NCBI GenBank assembly: GCA_024405075.1
Contig: JAKSPG010000002.1
Coordinates: 1 to 26,568 of the forward strand
Reading direction: 5' to 3'
Source of the DNA: Elusimicrobiaceae bacterium
GTDB lineage: Bacteria > Elusimicrobiota > Elusimicrobia > Elusimicrobiales > Elusimicrobiaceae
Length of the DNA stretch: 26,568 bases
The notes under the pieces were generated by a model that made no database searches, was not told where the DNA came from, and saw nothing but the letters and a program-made list of their open reading frames with translations. Below are positions 19,833 through 26,568 of the stretch, piece by piece. The position numbers and the translations under genes are program-made. Each line of letters starts with the position of its first letter. Within the stretch, counting starts at the first letter, position 1.

Positions 19833-21750
19833 GTCAAAAGAAGAAACAATTCTGTGGCCGGGAACGGCCGTGGTGATAGACGTATTGTGTGGTGCTACCG
19901 ATGTGTGTGCACTGCTTGGCAAAGGAGCCCGCACCGTGCGGTTGTGCGCAGATGTCCAAACGGCTGACGAATTGGTTGCGTCCAGCACGAATTTGACTGT
20001 ATTTTGCGCGGAAAAACTTTCCTTGCCGCATAAAGACAATTCACCTGTGGCGGCGGCCTCATTAGCGGCCGGAAAACCGGCCTTGGTGGTGGAAAAAGAT
20101 ACCCAGTTGGCGGTAGAGTCCTTGCGGCGAGCCACGACGATTTTGTTGGGTTGTTTTTGTAACTTTACGGTGCTAGCCAAGGAACTCAAAGCGCGTAACG
20201 AAGATGTGTTTTTAATTCCGGCCTCGTTGTTTGGCGGAGGTGTTACCGACGAAGATTCGCTCTGTGCGTGGGCACTTAAAGAATATTTACAAGGTGCCGA
20301 GGATGCTGCCCGGCAAGCTGTGTCCGACTTTACGGCCACGTTGCGTTTTTCGGAGATCAGCTCTCAATTGCCAACACAGGATATCCAATTTGCCCTGCAC
20401 ACAGACAGCTTCCCGGTGGTGGTGCAAGTAAATGCGGAGCTCAATACCAAATGGTCGCACTGTGCGGTGTATCGCCCGTCGGAAACTACTCAACCGGCCG
20501 CATCCGCACAGCCCACCCTGGAAGCAGTATCGTTGGAGCCAATCAGTGACGAAAAAACACCCGTTCCGGCCAACTTTTTGGACGAAGTAACTCAAACTTT
20601 CCAACGGGTACAAGAGCCACCTATGGAAAAGCTGTCTGAGGAAGAATCCGCGCAAGATGAAAAAGATTCGCGCTTAGGGATGTTTTTCTCGGGGTTGCTT
20701 AAAGCGATTAAAAGCGAGAAGGAAGAACTGGAAAAAACGCTTTACCGTGCTGTATCCGAGGGAAAACAGCAGGAGAAGACGGAGCTGCCTAAAATAGAGG
20801 AGGGGATAAAAACTGTGTCCCAGCAAACCGGCAAGACTCCCGCTGAAACTCCCGAGCCGTCCGTGTCGCCGCTTACGCAGTCGGCTCCAAACACGCAGCC
20901 GTCTGCGGGCGTACAGCAACCGGTTCATACCCAACCACCGGTCACTACGCAGCCGCCTACACCTACCATTTCACTAACGTCAAAAGTCGCACCCGGAGCG
21001 CATGCGCCGGTAATGCGTCCGGTCAAGCCCCGCATGATGCCGCTGCCGCCTAGCGTCAATCAGGTCGCACAGAGTAACAGTAAAAAAGCAGTAGTGTTAT
21101 TTTCGGGCGGGTTGGATTCCACTACGTGCTTGTATTGGGCGCGTGCCCAGGGGTATACGTGTGAGGCCTTGACGGTTTCTTACGGCCAGCGTCACGCACG
21201 CGAAGTAGAAGCCGCCTGTAAAATTACCCAAAAGTTGGGAATCAAACACCACTTAATTGATTTGCACTTGCCGTGGTTAGCTGCTTCCAGTTCGCTGACC
21301 AATCACACGCAACCGCTACCGGATATTTCCGTTACGCAAATCCCGCAAGCGGGGATTCCGTCCACCTATGTGCCGGGTCGCAACTTAATGTTTTTGTCTA
21401 TTGCCGGGTCGTTGGTAGATGCCATTAAGGCCCAAGCGTTAATTGCCGGTCCGAACGCGGTGGACTTTTCGGGCTATCCCGATTGTACGCCGGCTTTCTT
21501 TAAAGCCGCCGGCGATGCCCTTAACCGTGGTACGCGCCAAGGGGTGCGCGAAGGAATAGAAGTGCTTGCTCCGCTAATGACCATGAGCAAGGCGGAAATC
21601 GTGCGCCTGGCGGCTAGTTTAGGCGTTCCGTTTGAGCTGACCTGGAGCTGTTATGCCGGCGGGGCCAAACCGTGCGGACATTGCGATTCGTGTAAATTGC
21701 GCGCGAAAGGTTTTACCGAAGCAGGCGTGCACGACACGGCACTGGATTAG
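19813..21750 (+). CDS. Fusion of a ComB-like domain and 7-cyano-7-deazaguanine synthase (QueC)
   Basis: 645 aa in one uninterrupted frame; GGGGA lies about 5 nt before the ATG, inside the lipoprotein gene. Residues 15-205 resemble ComB (2-phosphosulfolactate phosphatase family): VVIDVLCGATDVCALLGKGA, a GNSP-like DNSP, LLGCFCNFTVLAKEL and DEDSLCAWALKEYL. The usual DVLRATT Arg is Cys and the GERxG and TTNGT motifs are missing, so this domain may be inactive. Residues 215-424 are a low-complexity linker rich in Pro, Thr, Gln and Glu. Residues 425-645 are a complete QueC: PP-loop SGGLDSTT (431-438) and zinc site SCYAGGAKPCGHCDSC. QueC makes preQ0 for queuosine in tRNA. A strong internal start lies at 20815. 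Confidence 0.88.
   Translation: MNVLIAKSKEETILWPGTAVVIDVLCGATDVCALLGKGARTVRLCADVQTADELVASSTNLTVFCAEKLSLPHKDNSPVAAASLAAGKPALVVEKDTQLAVESLRRATTILLGCFCNFTVLAKELKARNEDVFLIPASLFGGGVTDEDSLCAWALKEYLQGAEDAARQAVSDFTATLRFSEISSQLPTQDIQFALHTDSFPVVVQVNAELNTKWSHCAVYRPSETTQPAASAQPTLEAVSLEPISDEKTPVPANFLDEVTQTFQRVQEPPMEKLSEEESAQDEKDSRLGMFFSGLLKAIKSEKEELEKTLYRAVSEGKQQEKTELPKIEEGIKTVSQQTGKTPAETPEPSVSPLTQSAPNTQPSAGVQQPVHTQPPVTTQPPTPTISLTSKVAPGAHAPVMRPVKPRMMPLPPSVNQVAQSNSKKAVVLFSGGLDSTTCLYWARAQGYTCEALTVSYGQRHAREVEAACKITQKLGIKHHLIDLHLPWLAASSSLTNHTQPLPDISVTQIPQAGIPSTYVPGRNLMFLSIAGSLVDAIKAQALIAGPNAVDFSGYPDCTPAFFKAAGDALNRGTRQGVREGIEVLAPLMTMSKAEIVRLAASLGVPFELTWSCYAGGAKPCGHCDSCKLRAKGFTEAGVHDTALD
20797..20817 (+). promoter_or_regulatory. 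Possible internal ribosome site and GTG start for a QueC-only product
   Basis: GAGGAGGGG (20797-20805) precedes an in-frame GTG (20815-20817, codon 335) by 9 nt. Initiation there would give a 311-aa protein made of the second half of the linker and the full QueC domain. The Shine-Dalgarno match is better than that of the annotated start of the fusion. Confidence 0.45.
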
Positions 21751-21779
21751 TATTTCTCCGTCAAACCGATTGCAAAAAA

Positions 21780-21803
21780 AAAGGGCCTGTACAACAGGTC
21801 CTT
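21780..21803. terminator. Bidirectional terminator between queC fusion and secreted-protein gene
   Basis: AAAGGGCCTGT pairs with ACAGGTCCTTT with one G-T pair, a short loop, an A-run of nine before and T-rich sequence after. It can serve both convergent genes. Confidence 0.75.
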
Positions 21804-21825
21804 TTATTTGTTTCTGATTCGTTGA

Positions 21826-22386
21826 TTACCAGGTAACGTTTTCCCATACCTGCTGGGTTTGCCACCACTGTTCCTCTTTTTCAATGGCTTTTTGTTTGTA
21901 TTGGGCGACATGGTGAGAATCCGCTTTCCATAACATTGCTGTTTCCATGGTAGTTATCGAATCAAATACCTCGGGCAGCGGTTCCGAATGGTGTTCTTCA
22001 TCACGCAGTATGCTAAATCCCGCCCCGCGGACCACACGCACCAGCTTATGCCCCGTCACTTTAGCTTCATATTTTTGTTCATTCGAGTTTCGCCAAGCCA
22101 GGATAGTAGCCAAATCTACCAACAGGTCATTGCCGTCTGCATAAACGACGTTGACAAAAGAGAGGGTATTAGAATAATCGTTCCATGTGACCCCTCCGCC
22201 GTATGCTCTTACGGCCGCATCCGCATCCCCTTGGTGTTCTTTAAGCAGTTGGGCCCATTGGGATTGCCGAAGTACCTGCGCGGTTACCTTACGTTGCAAA
22301 TTAGCCGTACAGGTAGCTGTTTGCTGAGCTTGTACCGGGAAGCACAACGCGCATAACAACGGGATACAACATAATAATTTTTTCAT
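21826..22386 (-). CDS. Predicted secreted protein of unknown function
   Basis: 186 aa with a signal peptide (MKKLLCCIPLLCALCFPVQA, cut expected after Ala20) and no lipobox of standard form. The mature part is acidic to neutral with no family I recognise; it is rich in Trp and Gln near the C-terminus (EEQWWQTQQVWENVTW). AAGGAG and a good promoter precede it. It is monocistronic and convergent with the queC fusion. Confidence 0.8.
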   Translation of the reverse strand: MKKLLCCIPLLCALCFPVQAQQTATCTANLQRKVTAQVLRQSQWAQLLKEHQGDADAAVRAYGGGVTWNDYSNTLSFVNVVYADGNDLLVDLATILAWRNSNEQKYEAKVTGHKLVRVVRGAGFSILRDEEHHSEPLPEVFDSITTMETAMLWKADSHHVAQYKQKAIEKEEQWWQTQQVWENVTW

Positions 22387-22423
22387 TTGTGTATTCTCCT
22401 TAACATAGAGTCCTTCTACTCAT

Positions 22424-22452
22424 AGAATAAGAAAAACAGCACCGGGGCACAA
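22424..22452 (-). promoter_or_regulatory. Promoter of the secreted-protein gene
   Basis: On the minus strand, TTGTGC (22452-22447), a 17-nt spacer and TATTCT (22429-22424), 37 nt before the ATG, with AAGGAG in the leader. Confidence 0.55.
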
Positions 22453-22503
22453 GGGTTTTAAGGCCCAGTTCGTCACTAGGCCTTAATTACCCGATAGGAA
22501 AAG

Positions 22504-22914
22504 TCAATTGAACAGGCCGGAGGCTTCCAGCGCGTTGAGGGCTTTGGTAATGTTGTTTACTACGGCCACCAGGCGGATACGCCCTTCGGACGTAACGGCG
22601 CCATACACGGTGGCGATGTTGATATCGTGTTCCGTCAGCACCGAGCTGATATCATATACCAGGCCCGGGCGGTCGTTCGTTTCAATGCAAATGGCTTCCG
22701 TTTTAACGCTGGTAAATCCGGCACGGGTCAGCAAGTGGCTGATTTCCTGGTTATGCGTAATAGCCAAGCGGAAGGTAGCGGCATCGTAATGAACACCTTG
22801 CGAGAGGGCAATCATGTTGACGTTCTCGCGCTTGAGAAGTTCGGCAAAATTCTTTAGGGCGCCGGGCTCATTGACTAATATTACACTGTACTGTTTTACG
22901 ACACTAAGTGCCAT
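22504..22914 (-). CDS. Tandem ACT-domain protein
   Basis: 136 aa from the ATG at 22914 (AGAGAGG upstream; 12 further codons are open but lack a signal). Two ACT domains: residues 5-65 (SVILVNEPGALKNFAELLKRENVNMIAL) and 70-136 (ICIETNDRPGLVYDISSVLTEHDINIATVYG). ACT domains bind amino acids and regulate metabolic enzymes. No catalytic domain is present. Stand-alone ACT pairs are common and usually of unknown target. An aspartokinase without its own ACT domains is encoded 2 kb away (25085), which makes an allosteric partnership possible but unproven. The gene lies 50 nt downstream of the TM0106-type gene on the same strand. Confidence 0.88.
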   Translation of the reverse strand: MALSVVKQYSVILVNEPGALKNFAELLKRENVNMIALSQGVHYDAATFRLAITHNQEISHLLTRAGFTSVKTEAICIETNDRPGLVYDISSVLTEHDINIATVYGAVTSEGRIRLVAVVNNITKALNALEASGLFN

Positions 22915-22964
22915 AAGGGGACCTCTCTTAATTTCTGCGTGCCGCCACAAAGGCGGCCCCGGAG

Positions 22965-24455
22965 TTACGGTTTAATCCGCAACACTTCGGCCTGGCGGAG
23001 TTTATTTTCCAAATCCAGCATGGCCTTGCAATCATCTTCATTATACATTAAAACTTTAGTGAGTAGTTCATCTTGTCCGGTTTTGAGCCAGTTAGTAAAG
23101 TAAACCATACTGTCCATAGCACCGCAATCGTCCTGGCGCCAGTGAAACCCAAACGCCGGGGCTGCCGCCTTGAGCGAGAAGCTGGGCGCCGGCAAATAAA
23201 ATGCTTTTTGTGTAGCTACTTTTAAGTCGTAACAAATGGCGCACAATGCGTTTAATTTTTCCGCTGCCGCCGGGTGTTTGGCGGCCAGCTTTTTCATTTT
23301 TTTTACTTCGTATTCTGTCCAGTGGTACAGGGCCGTGTCGTTAAAATCTTTTACATACTCGTAAAATTGTTCAAAAAGGCCCAGTTCCTCTTGTGGCGTT
23401 TTGGCTACAAAACTGACGTATTTGTTCTGTTCTTTATCCCACAAACCAATTAGGTAAACAAAGGATACATTTTCTTTGGTAAATGTTTCGGTGGCTTCAA
23501 AATCAAAGTACAAATTATATTTTTTAGTTGGTGGCGGGAAGTGTCCTTCCTCGCGTAAGATCGGCCGGTTGTGTAAGTAGGCCTGGGCGTTGTAGTAGGA
23601 GTCCGTGGCGTGAGGCTCTTCCAAAATTTCCTGTAGTTTGGTTAGACCCGTGTGGGCAACATCATCGGTATTATACAGCCCGTTAATTTTAAGACATTGG
23701 CGCATTTCGGTATTTAGACCGGGTAGCATGAGTAAATCTTTTGTTTGTGCCACCGTTTTGTTGGCATACACACGCCACGGGGCCGAGGCCGCCTTGGGCG
23801 GTTTGTGGGCTTCGGGTTTGGCTTTGCCGTCGCGTATGGCGCGCCAGAAAGTTAACTCGCGCTCTAAACGGGGGCCGTGCTTGGCATAAGGTACGTCCAC
23901 GTGGTGTCCTTTTAAGTGCACGCGCGTATGCTCGGGGAAAAACTGTTGTATTTGACCTAAAATATGGTTGAGTAAACTGACTTGCAAGGCATAATGTTCT
24001 TTTAAATCGTGTGCGCGTTTGAATTGGAAAATCTCGTAGTGGTACGGGCCGAAACGGCTGGACGCATCAGTTTTTTTGACCAGTAAATTGACGTTTCCGT
24101 AAATGTTTTGCGGCAAATTCCACAAGGTACTATTCGCTATGGCCTGGGCGCCGTTTGCCATCGCGCGCAGGGTGTTTTTAAAGCGGTCTGTTTCCGTTTC
24201 GCCCGATATAAAAACTACTTCGGGAAACTCTTGTTTGATCCATTCGTCGCGGGCACTGCGGTCGGTACGGATTTTTAGGTTTTCGTAGCGGTTAGGCTCC
24301 GAGACGGCTTCCTCGGCCGGGGCGTGGAAAGAACACCACACGCTGAACGGGTCTTCCAATAGCGAAAACATCCGCGAAGCGTTAAAATCTTGTTTACCCG
24401 GGGTGCGACTATCGGAAAATGTATCCAGTAATTGTTGCAAATCTGTATCGGTCAT
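22965..24455 (-). CDS. TM0106-type RecB-like/RNase H-like nuclease
   Basis: 496 aa. The N-terminal half resembles the PD-(D/E)xK domain of TM0106-family proteins (SSRFGPYHYEIFQFKRAHDLKEHYALQVSLLNHIL), but the expected D-x-K reads Gln145-Phe-Lys147, so the acidic metal ligand seems lost. A middle region (240-300) looks like the helix-hairpin module of the family (LLMLPGLNTEMRQCLKINGLYNTDDVA). The C-terminal domain is a YprB-type RNase H-like exonuclease: YFDFEAT (Asp318, Glu320) and YNEDDCKAM (Asp474, Asp475). It probably acts on DNA or RNA ends through the C-terminal domain. A TAAAAT box lies 7 nt before the ATG and there is no ribosome site. Confidence 0.82.
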   Translation of the reverse strand: MTDTDLQQLLDTFSDSRTPGKQDFNASRMFSLLEDPFSVWCSFHAPAEEAVSEPNRYENLKIRTDRSARDEWIKQEFPEVVFISGETETDRFKNTLRAMANGAQAIANSTLWNLPQNIYGNVNLLVKKTDASSRFGPYHYEIFQFKRAHDLKEHYALQVSLLNHILGQIQQFFPEHTRVHLKGHHVDVPYAKHGPRLERELTFWRAIRDGKAKPEAHKPPKAASAPWRVYANKTVAQTKDLLMLPGLNTEMRQCLKINGLYNTDDVAHTGLTKLQEILEEPHATDSYYNAQAYLHNRPILREEGHFPPPTKKYNLYFDFEATETFTKENVSFVYLIGLWDKEQNKYVSFVAKTPQEELGLFEQFYEYVKDFNDTALYHWTEYEVKKMKKLAAKHPAAAEKLNALCAICYDLKVATQKAFYLPAPSFSLKAAAPAFGFHWRQDDCGAMDSMVYFTNWLKTGQDELLTKVLMYNEDDCKAMLDLENKLRQAEVLRIKP

Positions 24456-24462
24456 TACAAGT

Positions 24463-24468
24463 ATTTTA
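24463..24468 (-). promoter_or_regulatory. -10 box of the TM0106-type gene, near-leaderless
   Basis: TAAAAT on the minus strand ends 7 nt before the ATG at 24455. The -35 is weak. Transcription would start at or next to the initiation codon. Confidence 0.45.
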
Positions 24469-24526
24469 GCTTTTTTAGCGTAAGAAAGAAAACGGTTTTT
24501 CTACACCGATTTTTGCTGGGGCCGAT

Positions 24527-24555
24527 TTGCACGGGCGGGGGGTAAATGATACAAT
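24527..24555 (+). promoter_or_regulatory. Promoter of def, predicted leaderless
   Basis: TTGCAC (24527-24532), a 17-nt spacer and TACAAT (24550-24555). The ATG is 6 nt after the -10, so the transcript should begin at the start codon. Confidence 0.6.
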
Positions 24556-24561
24556 ACAACT

Positions 24562-25083
24562 ATGGCAGTGTTACGCATTACCAAATACGGCGAACCGGTG
24601 CTGCGCCGGAAATTAAAACCCGTCAATTTTGACGAGCTGGCCCCGCGTCTTCCTCAATTGTTAAAAGACATGGAAGACACGTGCCTATCCGTGCACGGGG
24701 TGGGGTTGGCAGCCAACCAAATCGGGCTTGATTTGCGTTTGGCGGTTATTTTGTTACCCGGCGAAAAAGAGGACGACCCGCCGACCCGCTACGTCATCAT
24801 CAACCCGGAAATTATAGAAAAGCGCGGCGAAAAGTTGGAAGAAGAAGGGTGCCTTTCCGTGCCCGGATTGTGGGCAGATGTCAAACGCGCGACCGATGTT
24901 ACGGTAAAATACATAGATGAGCAAGGCCGCCCGCAAACCAAGCGTGCGCGTGGGCTGTTGGCAAAGGCATTTCAGCACGAAGTAGACCATTTGGACGGGA
25001 AATTATTTGTTGATTTAGTAGACCCGACACAAAAACCGGCTGTCAAAAAAGCAATCAAAAAATTGCGGGCGAACTGGAACTGA
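24562..25083 (+). CDS. def: Peptide deformylase
   Basis: 173 aa, full length. All three family motifs are present: GVGLAANQIG (46-55), EEGCLSVPG (94-102, metal ligand Cys97) and QHEVDHLDG (His139, Glu140, His143). It removes the N-formyl group from new proteins using a metal ion, usually Fe2+. It is probably the first gene of an operon with the aspartokinase, which starts 1 nt after its stop. Confidence 0.96.
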   Translation: MAVLRITKYGEPVLRRKLKPVNFDELAPRLPQLLKDMEDTCLSVHGVGLAANQIGLDLRLAVILLPGEKEDDPPTRYVIINPEIIEKRGEKLEEEGCLSVPGLWADVKRATDVTVKYIDEQGRPQTKRARGLLAKAFQHEVDHLDGKLFVDLVDPTQKPAVKKAIKKLRANWN

Positions 25084-25084
25084 T

Positions 25085-25813
25085 ATGGCAAAAGTATGTG
25101 TGATGAAGTTTGGCGGTAACACGCTGGCAAACCAAGAGAAATTGCAATTGGCGGCGCGGCTGATTAAAAGCCGCTATCAAGCCGGGTTTATCCCGGTGGT
25201 GGTAGCTTCGGCCAACGGAAATTTGACGGACGTGCTTTTGGATCATGCCTACAGCATCACGCACGAGCCGGACAAACGCGAACTGGATATGCTCATTACC
25301 ACCGGCGAGCGTGTAAGCGTGGCTCTGTTGTCTATTGCGCTTAGGGCGCTTACGGTGCCGTCGGTATCGCTGACGGGGTCGCAAATTGGGCTTATTACTA
25401 CTTCTTCCCACACGGGGGCAGATATTTTAACGTTAAAGGGCGACCGCTTGAAAACGGAAATTGCCGCCGGACACGTGCCGGTGGTGGCCGGGTTTCAGGG
25501 CATCGGCGAAAATAAAGAAATTACTACCCTAAAGCGGGGCGGCTCGGACGTGTCAGCCGTGTTTTTGGCCTCGCAACTAGGGGCGGACCACGTGGAAATG
25601 ATAAAAGATGTGGACGGCGTATACTCGGCTGATCCGAATAAAGACACGCAGGCCCAGCGCTATGAAGTGTTAGATTTTGACGAAATGTATAAGTTGGCCC
25701 TTAACGGAGCCAGCGTACTCCATCCGGATGCTGTTCGTTTGGCTAAAGAAAAAGGCGTTGAAATACGCATTGTCTATTACCAAACCGGGGAGACAGGGAC
25801 GGTTATCAAATAA
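25085..25813 (+). CDS. Aspartokinase-type amino acid kinase, catalytic domain only
   Basis: 242 aa. Amino acid kinase fold: VMKFGGNTLAN at the N-terminus (aspartokinases usually have KFGGTSV), ITTGERVS, LKRGGSDVSAVFLA and KDVDGVYSADPNKD. It resembles the catalytic part of LysC-type aspartokinases, which phosphorylate aspartate for Lys, Met and Thr synthesis, but normal enzymes have about 400 residues with two C-terminal ACT domains. These are absent and the frame ends cleanly. Another member of the kinase family cannot be excluded. Start is 1 nt after the def stop (TGATATG), indicating coupling. Confidence 0.85.
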   Translation: MAKVCVMKFGGNTLANQEKLQLAARLIKSRYQAGFIPVVVASANGNLTDVLLDHAYSITHEPDKRELDMLITTGERVSVALLSIALRALTVPSVSLTGSQIGLITTSSHTGADILTLKGDRLKTEIAAGHVPVVAGFQGIGENKEITTLKRGGSDVSAVFLASQLGADHVEMIKDVDGVYSADPNKDTQAQRYEVLDFDEMYKLALNGASVLHPDAVRLAKEKGVEIRIVYYQTGETGTVIK

Positions 25814-25814
25814 T

Positions 25815-25979
25815 ATGTATATTAAGTGGAATATTACAGGTGTTATCGCTTTTTTGATTTTGGGTGCGTTGGTGTACCAATTTGGGCCGGGTTTTGGCGG
25901 TTTGGGCCGCACGGCCATTTCGCTTGTGTTATACGCCGCTATCTTTTTTGCGTGCTTTGTGGTAGTTCGCCGCAGGTAG
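25815..25979 (+). CDS. Small two-helix membrane protein
   Basis: 54 aa from the ATG at 25815, 1 nt after the aspartokinase stop. Two hydrophobic stretches (VIAFLILGALVYQF and AISLVLYAAIFFACFVVV) separated by a Gly-rich turn, with a basic end (RRR). No family recognised. No Shine-Dalgarno site, so translation would rely on coupling. The frame is open upstream inside the aspartokinase gene, but that extension is overlap only. Confidence 0.6.
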   Translation: MYIKWNITGVIAFLILGALVYQFGPGFGGLGRTAISLVLYAAIFFACFVVVRRR

Positions 25980-25991
25980 AGGGGGCGACGG

Positions 25992-26020
25992 TTGCAAACC
26001 AATTTGTTTTTAGGTATGAT
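25992..26020 (+). promoter_or_regulatory. Promoter of the coiled-coil membrane protein, predicted leaderless
   Basis: TTGCAA (25992-25997), a 17-nt spacer and TATGAT (26015-26020). The ATG follows 6 nt later, exactly the geometry seen at def. Confidence 0.62.
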
Positions 26021-26026
26021 GTTACT

Positions 26027-26458
26027 ATGGAAAACACAATAATTCTACAATTAGCCGGATTTGTTATTTGTTTTATTCTCTTATTTTTCTTTACAGCCAA
26101 ATACCGGGCTGCCCTGGCACAAGAGACGGATTTTGAATCTTCCACGCAAGACAATGAGCCCGTAACGGTGGCCCAGCCGCCGGTGTATAAGCCCCGCGCC
26201 GAGGTGTTAAATACGTTGCAAGGGTCGTCGGAGCTCGGGCTGGCGGACATCAAGGAACGGGTAAAAGAATTGCAGTACCGGCTGGAGGAGTTAAAAGCCG
26301 TGTACGACAAGCAAGGTAGCGACATTACCAAACAACTGGCCCGGCTGGAAACGCGCTTAAGCACGTTTGAGCAAGAATATATGACTAAATTGCAACCTAC
26401 GTTGTTGGGGCTAATTAAAGATTTGGAAAATATCAAAGTATCCGAAAGTAAAAAATAA
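26027..26458 (+). CDS. Membrane-anchored coiled-coil protein
   Basis: 143 aa from the ATG at 26027; an earlier in-frame ATG at 25826 overlaps the previous gene and the promoter and is unlikely. N-terminal membrane helix (residues 3-22), a Pro/Glu-rich linker with PPVYKPRAEVL, then a coiled coil from about 77 to 138 (DIKERVKELQYRLEELKAVYDKQGSDI...). Function unknown. It has its own promoter and terminator. Confidence 0.82.
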   Translation: MENTIILQLAGFVICFILLFFFTAKYRAALAQETDFESSTQDNEPVTVAQPPVYKPRAEVLNTLQGSSELGLADIKERVKELQYRLEELKAVYDKQGSDITKQLARLETRLSTFEQEYMTKLQPTLLGLIKDLENIKVSESKK

Positions 26459-26484
26459 GCTGATTATCTACTTTTATAACACGC

Positions 26485-26519
26485 AACGAACCCGCCTTTT
26501 AGGTGGGTTCGTTTTTTTG
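26485..26519 (+). terminator. Rho-independent terminator
   Basis: AACGAACCCGCCT (26485-26497) pairs with AGGTGGGTTCGTT (26501-26513) with a G-T pair, followed by six more T. It ends the coiled-coil protein gene. Confidence 0.88.
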
Positions 26520-26527
26520 TGTCCGAA

Positions 26528-26550
26528 AACCCCGCGCTAGGCGCGGGGTT
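26528..26550 (-). terminator. GC hairpin, probable terminator for a minus-strand gene beyond the window
   Basis: AACCCCGCGC (26528-26537) and GCGCGGGGTT (26541-26550) form a 10-bp stem; on the minus strand it is followed by a short T-run. The sequence is similar to the hairpins at 27 and 9431. Confidence 0.5.
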
Positions 26551-26568
26551 CCGTTAAGGTTTCACCGA

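Noticed and set aside
19809..20339. 176-aa minus-strand frame opposite the ComB-QueC fusion
   Set aside because: Shadow of a conserved gene, with no ribosome site or recognisable domain.

Overview
The window looks like chromosome from an anaerobic, Gram-negative-type bacterium, most probably a gut-associated member of the Elusimicrobiota. The evidence is a class III (glycyl-radical) ribonucleotide reductase, an LPS-type heptose adenylyltransferase, Lgt and a lipoprotein, and above all five scattered type IV prepilin-like genes whose N-termini read FTLIELLVVVLIIGIL, a trait I associate with Elusimicrobium relatives. The taxonomic call is inference. I see no rRNA, tRNA, CRISPR array or transposase.

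Layout. 1-367 is non-coding, with an inverted repeat enclosing 27-bp tandem repeats. Pilin gene 1 (368-886, +) converges on a minus-strand operon for anaerobic deoxynucleotide synthesis: nrdD, a separate 76-aa glycyl-radical protein and nrdG (4002-905). A small DUF948-like membrane protein (4394-4654) and pilin 2 (4809-5375) follow. Then come a TspO-like gene (-) and a plus-strand run of an AccB-like protein, AccC, a heptose-1-P adenylyltransferase, a serine-palmitoyltransferase-like enzyme and a YghO/bacterial-ceramide-synthase-like acyltransferase (5973-10615). Pilins 3 and 4 (10755-11264, 11691-12194) come next.

A minus-strand block (17582-12197) carries a phosphohexomutase, enolase, FtsB/DivIC-like protein, an MBL hydrolase, Lgt and an RluD-type pseudouridine synthase. 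Pilin 5 (18187-17633, -) diverges from rlmN, which is followed by a lipoprotein and a 645-aa protein fusing a ComB-like domain to QueC. The right end has a secreted protein, a two-ACT-domain protein and a TM0106-type nuclease on the minus strand. It closes on the plus strand with peptide deformylase, a catalytic-domain-only aspartokinase and two small membrane proteins.

The main observations are these. (1) All five pilin genes have a promoter whose 16-bp spacer between the -35 and -10 hexamers contains a run of exactly 11 T (A11 for pilin 5), and nowhere else in the window is there such a run. In pilins 1-4 the distance from the -35 to the ATG is constant at 62 nt. (2) NrdD is split: the catalytic chain ends after its zinc ribbon, and the glycyl-radical loop is on a separate small protein with a (Cys-X)n tail. 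(3) ComB and QueC are fused in one ORF with a strong internal ribosome site. (4) A likely sphingolipid gene pair is present. (5) Several proteins have lost canonical catalytic or modification residues (AccB-like, phosphohexomutase, N-terminal nuclease domain). (6) Pilins 3 and 4 share a sharply bounded 162-bp identical block, consistent with recent gene conversion.
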